From contig NZ_CP060204.1 in assembly GCF_014250475.1 (NCBI RefSeq), forward strand, positions 310,001 through 374,000: 64,000 bases of DNA, in the 5' to 3' direction. Positions within the stretch are counted from its first letter, which is position 1, and every line of letters begins with the position of its first letter. The DNA is from Selenomonas timonae (GTDB taxonomy: Bacteria > Bacillota > Negativicutes > Selenomonadales > Selenomonadaceae). The position numbers and the translations under genes were made by a program. This document shows positions 26,463-34,550 of this stretch, in pieces. A model generated the notes under the pieces. That model was not told the DNA's origin. It was given only the letters and a program-made list of their open reading frames with translations, and ran no database searches.

Positions 26463-26906
26463 ATGAAAAGACTCTATGCTGCCTATGGCAGCAATCTGAA
26501 TGTTGCGGCGATGCGGGAGCGATGTCCGAACGCGGTCATCGTCGGTACGGCGCAGCTCGCGGACACTGCTCTGGAGTATCGCGGCAGTCCGCCGCGCGTC
26601 TATCTGACGGTCACAGAGAAAAAGGGCGCGACCACGCCCCTCGGGATCTGGTCGGTGACGGAGAGCGATGAAAAGGCGCTCGACAGCTATGAGATTTTCC
26701 CTGCGCTCTACCGTAAGGAGGTACGGCACGTCCAACTAATGGAGCGGGAGACGGGTGTCATCAAAGACACGGCGGTGTTCCTCTACACGATGGTGGACGG
26801 GATGCCGCTCGGCACGCCTGATGCCGACTACGTCGCCGCTTGCCGCGCAGGGTTTGAAGATTTCGGCTTTGATCCGCACATTCTCGACTGCGCCGCAAGG
26901 AAATAA
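26463..26906 (+). CDS. Gamma-glutamylcyclotransferase family protein
   Basis: 147 aa. The N-terminal YAAYGSNLN carries the YGSN substrate-binding loop, and ALDSYEIFPALYRK carries the catalytic Glu. The enzyme would turn gamma-glutamyl amino acids or amines into 5-oxoproline. AGGAGG precedes the double ATG. A TATACT box lies about 30 bases upstream within a GTATAC repeat. Close downstream, past a MITE, come DUF969/DUF979 and pcp, which also concern pyroglutamate, so a shared role is plausible. Confidence 0.85.
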   Translation: MKRLYAAYGSNLNVAAMRERCPNAVIVGTAQLADTALEYRGSPPRVYLTVTEKKGATTPLGIWSVTESDEKALDSYEIFPALYRKEVRHVQLMERETGVIKDTAVFLYTMVDGMPLGTPDADYVAACRAGFEDFGFDPHILDCAARK

Positions 26907-26909
26907 CTT

Positions 26910-27070
26910 GGAAGCACTGATAAATTCAGCACCGTCATCTTGGTGCATCTTTTTCGCCCTGCCATCGTCGACAAATCCTCCACATAGCTTTGGCTATGCG
27001 TCCGGTTTGTCTCCTTGACTGAACAAAAAATCTACACCAATCTGACAGACCTCATTTTATCAGCGATTCC
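26910..27070. repeat. MITE-like element, copy B (161 bp)
   Basis: Same length as copy A at 10243-10403, with ends GGAAGCACTGATAAA and TTTATCAGCGATTCC, and inverted relative to A. By eye about four-fifths of bases agree, and the ends and the internal CATAGC/GCTATG hairpin are best kept. It begins three bases after the stop codon of the gamma-glutamylcyclotransferase gene. No clean target duplication is left. Confidence 0.85.
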
Positions 27071-27093
27071 AATTTTCACAGGAGGTATCATCT

Positions 27094-27777
27094 ATGCTTG
27101 TTCTATCCGGCATCCTCGTCATGGTGGTGGGGCTCGCACTGCGGTTTAACGCACTGCTGGTCGTCATCGTCGCCGGCTTCGTCACGGGATTTGCCGCAGG
27201 GATGTCCCTGCAGGAGATCGTCACGGTCATCGGCGAAGCATTCATCAAGAACCGCTATATGTCGCTCTTCATCCTCGTGCTGCCCGTCATCGGACTCTCG
27301 GAGCGGTTTGGACTGCGCGAGCGCGCCGAACATCTCATCTCGAAGATCTCTGCCGCAACGGCAGGGCGCATTTTCCTGCTCTATATGCTTGTGCGGCAGG
27401 TCACGGTCGCCCTCGGCATCTCTCTCAGCGGACATCCGACCTTCATCCGCCCGCTGATCTCGCCGATGGGCGAGGCTGCGGCACTCAAGGGACGCAAGGC
27501 ATCGCCCGAGATCCTCGACAAGATCCGCGGCCATGCGGCGACGGCGGAGAACGCGGGCAATTTCTTCGCGCAGAACGTCTTTATCGCGGCGGGCGGGCTG
27601 CTCCTCATCAAAGGAGTGCTCGAGGAACACGGCTACGAGGTGGATCTCGTCACGATGGCACTCTACTGCATTCCAACCGCCGTGGTCGCCTTCCTCTTTG
27701 CGGCGATTCGCTTCCATCTCTTCGATCGGCGCATCGAGCAGGAGATTGCGGCATACAACGAGACGAAGAAAGGCTAA
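27094..27777 (+). CDS. DUF969 family membrane protein
   Basis: 227 aa, five or six membrane segments, with GLALRFNALLVVIVAGFVTGF at the start and a polar LISPMGEAAALKGRKA loop. DUF969 and DUF979 proteins are always paired and are thought to form a transporter; they are often found with pyrrolidone carboxyl peptidase, as here. Import of pyroglutamate or pyroglutamyl peptides is a reasonable guess. AGGAGGT lies before the ATG. The MITE is immediately upstream, so its promoter is either within or before that repeat. Confidence 0.9.
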   Translation: MLVLSGILVMVVGLALRFNALLVVIVAGFVTGFAAGMSLQEIVTVIGEAFIKNRYMSLFILVLPVIGLSERFGLRERAEHLISKISAATAGRIFLLYMLVRQVTVALGISLSGHPTFIRPLISPMGEAAALKGRKASPEILDKIRGHAATAENAGNFFAQNVFIAAGGLLLIKGVLEEHGYEVDLVTMALYCIPTAVVAFLFAAIRFHLFDRRIEQEIAAYNETKKG

Positions 27778-27789
27778 GGAGGGACTGCT

Positions 27790-28650
27790 ATGCTGACACT
27801 CGATCACGTCTATCTCCTCTGCGGGATTTACCTCGTCCTCTTCGGGGTGCTCTCGTTCGGAGACAGCAAAAATCTAAAACGCTTCGGCACGGGTCTGTTC
27901 TGGCTTGTCTACGGCATCACGTTCCTCGGCGGCTCAGCACTCGGCAACGAGAACGCGGGCTGGATGGTCATCCTGATGGCGGTCATTGTCGCTGCAAAAC
28001 AGATGGGACACGGCGACTATCATGAGACCTCCAAGGAGGAAAAAAATGCTTCGGCGCAACAACTCGGCAACCGTCTGCTCATCCCCGTCCTCGCGGTCGG
28101 CGTGATCACGCTGATCCTCGCGGCGACAACGAAGCTCGGTGCACTCGTCTCGTTCGGCATCGCCTCCATTGTCGCCATTGTAATTGCGCTCGCCATCACG
28201 CGTGGCGCACCGCTCCAGACGTTCCATGAGGGGCGTCGCCTCATCGATGCCATCGGCTGGGCTGCGATTCTCTCACAGCTGCTTGCAGCACTTGGCTCGC
28301 TCTTTGCCAAGGCGGGCATCGGCAAGATTGTCTCCGACATCGTGGCAAGTGCCATTCCGACGGACAGTGCACTTGCCGTTGTGATTGCCTACTGTCTCGG
28401 CATGGCAATCTTCACCATCATTATGGGCAATGCGTTCGCTGCATTCGCGGTCATCACGAGCGGCATTGGCATTCCCCTTGTCATCGTCGCGCACGGTGCA
28501 AATCCTCTCATTGTCGCTCCGATTGCGATGCTCGCGGGCTACTGCGGCACGCTCATGACACCGATGGCGGCAAACTTCAACATCGTTCCTGCGGCACTGC
28601 TTGAGATGCAGAGCAAATGTATTTCCTCGGATTCAACGGATAAGAACTGA
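27790..28650 (+). CDS. DUF979 family membrane protein
   Basis: 286 aa, about eight membrane helices. It starts MLTLDHVYLLCGIYLVLFGV and ends with a conserved AGYCGTLMTPMAANFNIVP, the most invariant part of the family. It follows DUF969 by 12 bases with AAGGAGGG as ribosome site. The two are probably one transporter. Confidence 0.9.
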   Translation: MLTLDHVYLLCGIYLVLFGVLSFGDSKNLKRFGTGLFWLVYGITFLGGSALGNENAGWMVILMAVIVAAKQMGHGDYHETSKEEKNASAQQLGNRLLIPVLAVGVITLILAATTKLGALVSFGIASIVAIVIALAITRGAPLQTFHEGRRLIDAIGWAAILSQLLAALGSLFAKAGIGKIVSDIVASAIPTDSALAVVIAYCLGMAIFTIIMGNAFAAFAVITSGIGIPLVIVAHGANPLIVAPIAMLAGYCGTLMTPMAANFNIVPAALLEMQSKCISSDSTDKN

Positions 28651-28687
28651 AAGGGGGCGGCGGCGGTATCCCCGCCGCGAATACGCT

Positions 28688-29308
28688 ATGAAAAAACTTC
28701 TGATCACGGGCTTTCAGCCCTTCGGCGGCGAGACGGTCAACCCTGCGCTGGAGCTGGTCAAGCAGCTCGCCGGCAAGAACATCAACGGCTATGAGGTCGT
28801 TGCGCGTGAAATCCCCGTGGTGCGCTATGAGGCACTCGACGCGGTGCGTTCGGCGGTGGACGAGATCTCGCCCGATGCCGTCATCATCGTCGGGCAGGCG
28901 GGCGGCCGCCCCGACATCACGGTCGAACGCATCGGCATCGACGTCGATGATTTCCGCATCCCCGACAACAAGGGCAATCAGCCCGTGGATGAGCCGGTCG
29001 CGAAGGACGGTCCCATCGCCTACTGGGCGACGCTCCCGATCAAGAAGATGGTCGCCAACATGAAGGCGGCGGGCATCCCCGCAAGCGTCTCAAACTCGGC
29101 GGGCACCTATGTCTGCAACCACCTGCTCTACGGCACGCTCCACCTCCTCGCCACAGCGGGCAAGGCGCACATCCCCGCCGGCTTTGTCCACATCCCCTAC
29201 CTGCCCGAGCAGATGGCTGTGCGCAAGGGGATCGAAAGCCAGTACCCGACGATGGGTGTCGAGACGCTCGTCAAGGGCTTTACGGCGATGATTGAGGCAT
29301 TGGACTGA
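28688..29308 (+). CDS. pcp: Pyrrolidone-carboxylate peptidase (pyroglutamyl peptidase I)
   Basis: 206 aa C15 cysteine peptidase. It removes N-terminal pyroglutamate from peptides in the cytoplasm. Start ATG at 28688 (MKKLLITGFQPFGGE). Catalytic residues are visible: Glu in ITVERIGID, Cys and surroundings in SNSAGTYVCNHLLY, and His in AGFVHIPYLPEQ. A GC-rich hairpin (GCGGCGG/CCGCCGC) sits between DUF979 and this gene and may tune translation. It is operonic with the DUF969/979 pair. Confidence 0.96.
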   Translation: MKKLLITGFQPFGGETVNPALELVKQLAGKNINGYEVVAREIPVVRYEALDAVRSAVDEISPDAVIIVGQAGGRPDITVERIGIDVDDFRIPDNKGNQPVDEPVAKDGPIAYWATLPIKKMVANMKAAGIPASVSNSAGTYVCNHLLYGTLHLLATAGKAHIPAGFVHIPYLPEQMAVRKGIESQYPTMGVETLVKGFTAMIEALD

Positions 29309-29340
29309 CAATACAGCAGTCATCGAAAGGAGAGAGCATC

Positions 29341-30726
29341 ATGAGAACGGAACACGATTTTCTCGGCGACTTGGATGTCCCCGATGATGTCTACTACGGC
29401 GTGCAGACGATGCGCGCCATCGAGAATTTCTACATCACGGGACAGAAGCTCGACCCCGATTTTATCAAAGCACTTGCCACGGTGAAGAAGGCGGCAGCTC
29501 TCGCGAACATGGATACAGGCCGTCTCCCGCACGAGATCGGCGACGTGCTCGTGCAGGCGGCAGACGAGATCATCGCGGGCGGTCTGATCGACCAGTTCCC
29601 CGTCGACCCGATTCAGGGCGGCGCGGGCACATCCGTCAACATGAACATGAACGAGGTGCTCTGCAACCGCGCGCTCGAACTGCGCGGGGAGGCAAAGGGA
29701 CGCTACGATATCATCTCGCCGAACAATCACGCCAATATGGCGCAGTCGACGAACGATGCGTTCCCGACGGGCATCAAGGTCTGTCTTTCGGCAAAGAGCA
29801 CGGTATTCCTCGCCTCGCTCGACCGCCTCGCCACGGAGCTTGAGAAAAAGGCGACCTCGTTCCGCGCCATCCTCAAGATGGGACGCACCCATTTGCAGGA
29901 CGCTGTCCCCATCACACTCGGACAGGAGATGGGCTCATACGCCTCCGCTGTGCGGCGTTCCATGCGCCGCATCCGCTACGTCCAGCGCCACATCCACACA
30001 ATCAACATGGGTGGCACTGCCGTCGGTACGGGGCTGAACGCCGAGCCCGCTTACATCAAGGCGGTCGCCAAACGGCTATCGGAGATCACAGGCGAGCAGT
30101 ACCGTACGTCACAGAACATCATCGATGCGACGAACAACACGGACGCGTTCGCCGATTTTTCCTCCGCGCTCAAGAATGCGGCACTCGTCCTCATCAAGCT
30201 CGCGAATGACTTCCGCCTCATGGCATCGGGGCCGCGCTGCGGGCTGAACGAGCTGCATCTGCCCATGCGGCAGCCGGGCTCGTCGATCATGCCTGGCAAG
30301 GTCAACCCCGTCATCGCCGAGGTGCTCGATCAGGCGTGCTACCAAGTCATCGCGGGCGACCTCGCCGTGACGCTCGGCGTGGAGAACGGACAGTTCGAAC
30401 TGAACGTCATGGAGCCGGTCATGGCGTTCAACATGTTCAACTCGCTGAACTACATCACGCGCGCGGTCGACACCTTCGTCGACAAGCTCCTCATCGATCT
30501 GAAGCCGAACGTCGAGCAGTGCCAGAAGTGGCTCGACAACAGCGTCGGCATCGTGACCGCACTCCTGCCGCACATCGGCTATGAGAAGTCCGCCGAGCTC
30601 GCACGCGAGGCATACACGACGGGCAAGCCCATCCGCGAGATCATCCTCGAGCAGGGCATCCTCTCGAAAAAAGAGCTGGATCACATCCTCTCACCACGTC
30701 AGATGACGCGTCCGGGAATTGCATAG
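29341..30726 (+). CDS. aspA: Aspartate ammonia-lyase
   Basis: 461 aa. It deaminates aspartate to fumarate and ammonia. Fumarase-superfamily motifs: GAGTSVNMNMNEVL, GRTHLQDAVPITLG, and the signature loop with catalytic Ser, GSSIMPGKVNPVIAE. AAAGGAG precedes the ATG, 32 bases after pcp. With the DcuC carrier next door it makes fumarate available for anaerobic respiration, with succinate exported or exchanged. It ends at a terminator. Confidence 0.95.
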   Translation: MRTEHDFLGDLDVPDDVYYGVQTMRAIENFYITGQKLDPDFIKALATVKKAAALANMDTGRLPHEIGDVLVQAADEIIAGGLIDQFPVDPIQGGAGTSVNMNMNEVLCNRALELRGEAKGRYDIISPNNHANMAQSTNDAFPTGIKVCLSAKSTVFLASLDRLATELEKKATSFRAILKMGRTHLQDAVPITLGQEMGSYASAVRRSMRRIRYVQRHIHTINMGGTAVGTGLNAEPAYIKAVAKRLSEITGEQYRTSQNIIDATNNTDAFADFSSALKNAALVLIKLANDFRLMASGPRCGLNELHLPMRQPGSSIMPGKVNPVIAEVLDQACYQVIAGDLAVTLGVENGQFELNVMEPVMAFNMFNSLNYITRAVDTFVDKLLIDLKPNVEQCQKWLDNSVGIVTALLPHIGYEKSAELAREAYTTGKPIREIILEQGILSKKELDHILSPRQMTRPGIA

Positions 30727-30737
30727 CAACTAAACAG

Positions 30738-30767
30738 AGGGAAGTATCGCCGTTGATACTTCCCTTT
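30738..30767 (+). terminator. Terminator after aspA
   Basis: GGGAAGTATC / GATACTTCCC stem with TTTT. Confidence 0.85.
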
Positions 30768-30793
30768 TGTATGAAGGAATTTATTCTTTTTTG

Positions 30794-30816
30794 TCGAAAA
30801 CTTGTATAGTTTTCGA
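30794..30816. promoter_or_regulatory. Perfect inverted repeat upstream of dcuC
   Basis: TCGAAAAC, 7 bases, GTTTTCGA, ending 24 bases before the dcuC start. There is no T-run, so it is more likely an operator than a terminator; its binding protein is unknown. Confidence 0.5.
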
Positions 30817-30839
30817 TTGTTTCAAAGGAGGTCCTTTCA

Positions 30840-32120
30840 TTGGCTATTGCCGGAGGAATTATTGTCATCATCGCCTTTGCCGCGATCATCAAGAAGTATG
30901 AGACGCGCATGGTGCTGCTCGCTGCGGGCTTTCTCATGTGCTTTATCGGCGGTGTCACGGGCAATGCAGTCGCGACGTTCAGCAAGACGATGGTACACGG
31001 TTCACTCGTGCCCGTGATCTGTACGGTCATGGGCTTTTCGTTCGTCATGAAGATCACGACCTGCGACCGCCATCTCGTCGAGTCCATCTCGGGCGTGATT
31101 ACGCGGAGCAAGTTCATCCTCATCCCGCTCGCAACGCTGCTCACATGGTGGATCAACATCGCCATCCCGAGCGCGGCGGGCTGCTCGGCGGCGGTCGGCA
31201 GCATCCTCATCCCAACGCTCATGGCGGCGGGCGTGCATCCCGCAATGGCGGGTGCGGCTGTCCTCGCAGGGACATGGGGCAGCGCCATCAGCCCGGGGCA
31301 GGCGCACAACATCTTCGTCGCGGATCTCGCGCAGACCGACCTCATGACCGTCATCATGGCGCAGGTGCCCGCCGCGATTGTCGCGTCCATCGTCGCTGTT
31401 GTCGCACTGACCATCATTGCAACGATGCGTAAGGAAGGGCCCGACGAGGCACGCCGCCTTGCCTATCATGCACAGCTCGAAAAGGAGGAGGGCGGCAAGG
31501 ACTTCAAGGTCAATCCGCTCTACGCACTCGTCCCCCTCGTTCCTCTCGTCCTGCTCGTCCTCGGCAGCAAGCAGATCGCCGTCCTGCCGCTCACTGATGT
31601 CCCGACGGCGATGATCGTCGGCACGGTGCTCGCCCTCATCGTCACGCGGCAGAATCCGCAGGAGATCACAAAGAAGTTCTTCGACGGCATGGGCGAGGCG
31701 TACGGCGGTGTCATCGGTCTCATCGTCTCTGCGGCGGTCTTTACCGCAGGAATGTCCGCGATGGGGCTCACGGATGCACTCATCGAGGCGATGAAGGGCT
31801 CGGAGTCTATCGCCAAGATTGCGGGCGCGTTCGGCCCATTCATCATCGCCGTCATCTCCGGCTCGGGCGATGCCGCCGCGCTCGCCTTCAACGGTGCGAT
31901 CACACCACAGGCGGCATCATTCGGCATGAGCATCATCGACCTCGGCTCGCTCGCACAGATGGCGGGCTCGATTGGACGCTCCATGTCCCCCGTCGCGGGT
32001 GCGGCACTCGTCTGCGCGGGACTTGCCAAGGTCAGCCCGATGGAGCTGTCGAAGCGCAACGCGCTCCCGATGCTGCTCGCCACGATTACCTTTATGATTG
32101 TTCTCTTCCTCGGAAAGTAG
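30840..32120 (+). CDS. dcuC: Anaerobic C4-dicarboxylate transporter DcuC family
   Basis: 426 aa, about twelve membrane segments. GGIIVIIAFAAIIKKYETRMV, WGSAISPGQAHNIFVADLA and the C-terminal MAGSIGRSMSPVAGAALV are typical of DcuC. It exchanges or exports C4-dicarboxylates such as succinate and fumarate during fermentation. The start is a TTG preceded at 8 bases by AAAGGAGG; no ATG is near. It follows aspA, giving a fumarate-supply pair, and is followed by an M20 peptidase only 6 bases on. Confidence 0.9.
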   Translation: MAIAGGIIVIIAFAAIIKKYETRMVLLAAGFLMCFIGGVTGNAVATFSKTMVHGSLVPVICTVMGFSFVMKITTCDRHLVESISGVITRSKFILIPLATLLTWWINIAIPSAAGCSAAVGSILIPTLMAAGVHPAMAGAAVLAGTWGSAISPGQAHNIFVADLAQTDLMTVIMAQVPAAIVASIVAVVALTIIATMRKEGPDEARRLAYHAQLEKEEGGKDFKVNPLYALVPLVPLVLLVLGSKQIAVLPLTDVPTAMIVGTVLALIVTRQNPQEITKKFFDGMGEAYGGVIGLIVSAAVFTAGMSAMGLTDALIEAMKGSESIAKIAGAFGPFIIAVISGSGDAAALAFNGAITPQAASFGMSIIDLGSLAQMAGSIGRSMSPVAGAALVCAGLAKVSPMELSKRNALPMLLATITFMIVLFLGK

Positions 32121-32126
32121 GCAGCC

Positions 32127-33254
32127 ATGATTGACAAAAAGCGTGTACTGGACGAATTTTTCGAACTGGTTTCCATCCGCTGCTCCACGCTTGACGAGCG
32201 TGAGATCGCCGATCTGCTGACAGCGCGTCTGCGTGACCTCGGTGCGGCGGAGATTCACGAGGACGGCGCGGGCAAGGCACTCGGCGGAAACACGGGCAAT
32301 ATCGTCGCGAACTTCAAGGGCACCGTCGCGGATGTCCCTACCGTCATGCTGACGGCGCACATGGACTGCGTCGAGCCGTGCGCAAATATCAAGCCAATCC
32401 TCAAGGACGGTGTCATTCGCTCCGACGGCACGACCATCCTCGGTGCGGACGACAAGGCAGGTGTGGTCGCCATCCTCGAAACACTGCGCTGTCTGAAGGA
32501 ACATGACATCCCACACGGCAATCTCCAAATTGTATTTACCGTTGCCGAGGAGGGTGGTGTCAACGGCTCGCGCTGCCTCGACGCATCGCTCCTCACCGCC
32601 GATTTTGGCTACACGCTCGACACGCACGGACACGCAGGCACGGCAGCGTTCAAAGCCCCCGGCAAGAATCAGCTTGCCGTGCGCATCGTGGGCAAGGCGG
32701 CGCACGCGGGCATCGACCCCGACGCAGGAAGGAACGCCATCACCGCAGCGGGCAAAGTACTCACCGCCGTTCCGCAGGGACGCATCGACGAGGAGACCAC
32801 CTGCAACGTCGGCAAGATTGAGGGCGGCACGGCGACCAATGTCGTCGCCGAGTTCTGCACGCTGAACTTTGAGACGCGCAGCCGCGACAAGGCGAAGCTG
32901 GACGCACTCACACAGCGCATGGTGGACAGTGTGAACGCAGCCCTCGACGGGACAGGCTGCAGGGCAGAGATCCACATCAAGAAGGACTACGATCCCTACG
33001 AGCTGCCCCCCGACGCGCTCCCCATTCAGTATCTGCGCCGCACCGCAGAGAAGCTCGGCTTCCCCGTTGTGCTTGAGGAGGAGGGCGGCGGCTCGGACGC
33101 GAACCACTTCAACGCCTACGGTGTGCCGACCACCGTCCTCGGCGTCGGCATGACGGACTGCCACACGAAGGAAGAGAGCATCCGCGAGCGCGACCTCTAC
33201 GAGGCGGCAGAGCTCACGCTCGCCATCGTGCGCGAGATTGCAGAAAAAGGATAA
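32127..33254 (+). CDS. M20-family metallopeptidase, PepT-like
   Basis: 375 aa. Zinc-ligand motifs TAHMDCVEP, LGADDKAGVVAIL and FTVAEEGGVNGSR match M20 aminopeptidases/tripeptidases; the dimerisation domain lies between about residues 180 and 290 (GKAAHAGIDPDAGRNAI). GGGSDANHFNAYGVPT at the end supplies the last metal ligand region. It would degrade small peptides in the cytoplasm. It is probably co-transcribed with dcuC. Confidence 0.9.
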   Translation: MIDKKRVLDEFFELVSIRCSTLDEREIADLLTARLRDLGAAEIHEDGAGKALGGNTGNIVANFKGTVADVPTVMLTAHMDCVEPCANIKPILKDGVIRSDGTTILGADDKAGVVAILETLRCLKEHDIPHGNLQIVFTVAEEGGVNGSRCLDASLLTADFGYTLDTHGHAGTAAFKAPGKNQLAVRIVGKAAHAGIDPDAGRNAITAAGKVLTAVPQGRIDEETTCNVGKIEGGTATNVVAEFCTLNFETRSRDKAKLDALTQRMVDSVNAALDGTGCRAEIHIKKDYDPYELPPDALPIQYLRRTAEKLGFPVVLEEEGGGSDANHFNAYGVPTTVLGVGMTDCHTKEESIRERDLYEAAELTLAIVREIAEKG

Positions 33255-33258
33255 AACA

Positions 33259-33304
33259 AACGCTGCTCTACGAGGCTTTGTAGCTTCGTAGAGCAGCGTT
33301 ATTT
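33259..33304 (+). terminator. Terminator after the M20 peptidase
   Basis: AACGCTGCTCTACGA / TCGTAGAGCAGCGTT stem (a few mismatches in the loop part), then ATTTTAT. Confidence 0.85.
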
Positions 33305-33323
33305 TATGCATAGTTTAACACCT

Positions 33324-33353
33324 GTTGCTAACCCTCTCGCTCCATGCTATAAT
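33324..33353 (+). promoter_or_regulatory. Promoter of the tyrosine recombinase
   Basis: TTGCTA, 18 bases, TATAAT with a TG before the -10. Because transcription starts near 33360, an apparent start at 33325 cannot be used. Confidence 0.75.
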
Positions 33354-33387
33354 CACTTCATCGAAGAAAACGAAAGCGGGTGATATT

Positions 33388-34491
33388 TTGGCGGTAAACG
33401 AAAGCTACCGCAGCGGCGGCACAGCACAGCTGGGCGTTCCTGCGCGGCGTGCAGAGAGTACGCCCGGCAATGTGCGGCGCATGGGCGAGGTCGCGGCGAG
33501 CGTGCGGCAGGATGCCATTACACCGGAGTATTTCATCGCCCACTTCTACGAGTATCTCCCGCGCTACATCGCGGGCGGTGCGCCCACGGCGGACACGCGC
33601 GACACCTACGAACTCGCGATTCGCCTGTTCCTCCACTGGTGTATGGAGCAGGGACTTCATCCACTGAACGACGTACACGACTATCAGATCCGCGTCTACA
33701 TGGAGGAGATGCGCACGCGCGGCTACAGCGCGGCGACACTCATGATCAAGGGCGCGGCAATCCGCGCCTTTTACAAGGTCGCAGAACGGCTCTCCTTCAT
33801 CGCCGAGAACCCCTGCGCCGACCTGCAGCTGCGCAATCCGCAGCACCTCGACGAGGACTATAAATACCTCACCGTCGATCAGATCAAGGAGATCTGCGAG
33901 GGACTTGCTGCGGACAAGAACGCCCTGCGCCGCCTCCGCAACCTCCTCATCGTCTACCTCATGGGGGTCGAGGGGCTGCGTGTCGTTGAGGTCATGCGCC
34001 TCTCGGACGAGGACATCGACTGGCAGCGCGGACGTATCGAGATACGGGGCAAGGGACACGCGGGCATCATTTACCCGTGCGAGGAGACCTTTCAGCTCCT
34101 CAAGGCATACATCGAAACACGCGGTGCCATCCCGCCCGAGAAGCGTCTCACGCCGACCATCATCTCCTGCTCACCGAACAATCGAAACGGGCGCATCACG
34201 CGCGTCGGCATCCGCTACGTCATCAACAAGGCGCTCACGGATGCGGGTCTCAAGCAGCCCGGCTACGCCTGCCACCTTTTCCGCCACAGCTGCGGCACGA
34301 ATCTCTATCAGGAGACCAAGGATCTGCGCGTCGTGCAGGAAACCCTGCGCCAGCGCAGCCCCAAAGTCACGGCGAAATACGCCCACGTCCACGACCGCAT
34401 GGAAAACCGTGTCACGCGTGGGATTACGCCGGGGGTGAGTGTAGAGGCGGTGCAGGGAGAATCGACCGCCGCAACAAGAGAAAACAAATGA
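33388..34491 (+). CDS. Stand-alone tyrosine recombinase/integrase (XerC/D-like)
   Basis: 367 aa. The TTG at 33388 is the best start: it lies 35 bases after the -10 box, with a GGGTG site. A disordered N-terminus of about 45 residues precedes a SAM-like core-binding domain (YEYLPRYIAGG...FLHWCMEQGL). The catalytic domain shows Arg in EGLRVVEVMRL, H-x-x-R in CHLFRHSCGTNLYQ and Tyr in KVTAKYAHVHDR. It joins or exchanges DNA at a specific site. No other mobile genes, tRNA or att repeats are nearby, so it may act on a distant site or on chromosome dimers. Confidence 0.88.
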   Translation: MAVNESYRSGGTAQLGVPARRAESTPGNVRRMGEVAASVRQDAITPEYFIAHFYEYLPRYIAGGAPTADTRDTYELAIRLFLHWCMEQGLHPLNDVHDYQIRVYMEEMRTRGYSAATLMIKGAAIRAFYKVAERLSFIAENPCADLQLRNPQHLDEDYKYLTVDQIKEICEGLAADKNALRRLRNLLIVYLMGVEGLRVVEVMRLSDEDIDWQRGRIEIRGKGHAGIIYPCEETFQLLKAYIETRGAIPPEKRLTPTIISCSPNNRNGRITRVGIRYVINKALTDAGLKQPGYACHLFRHSCGTNLYQETKDLRVVQETLRQRSPKVTAKYAHVHDRMENRVTRGITPGVSVEAVQGESTAATRENK

Positions 34492-34494
34492 AAT

Positions 34495-34537
34495 AAAAGC
34501 CCGACGGCGAGAGCATTGCTCCCACCGTCGGGCTTTT
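34495..34537. terminator. Bidirectional terminator
   Basis: AAAAGCCCGACGG / CCGTCGGGCTTTT stem between the convergent integrase and LPS cluster. Confidence 0.88.
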
Positions 34538-34550
34538 CATCTACTGTGCT

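Noticed and set aside
28601-28687. Extended N-terminus of pcp overlapping DUF979
   Set aside because: The conserved protein begins at 28688 and the extension has no homologous features.
33325-33387. Upstream start for the integrase
   Set aside because: The codon lies within the promoter, upstream of the probable transcription start.
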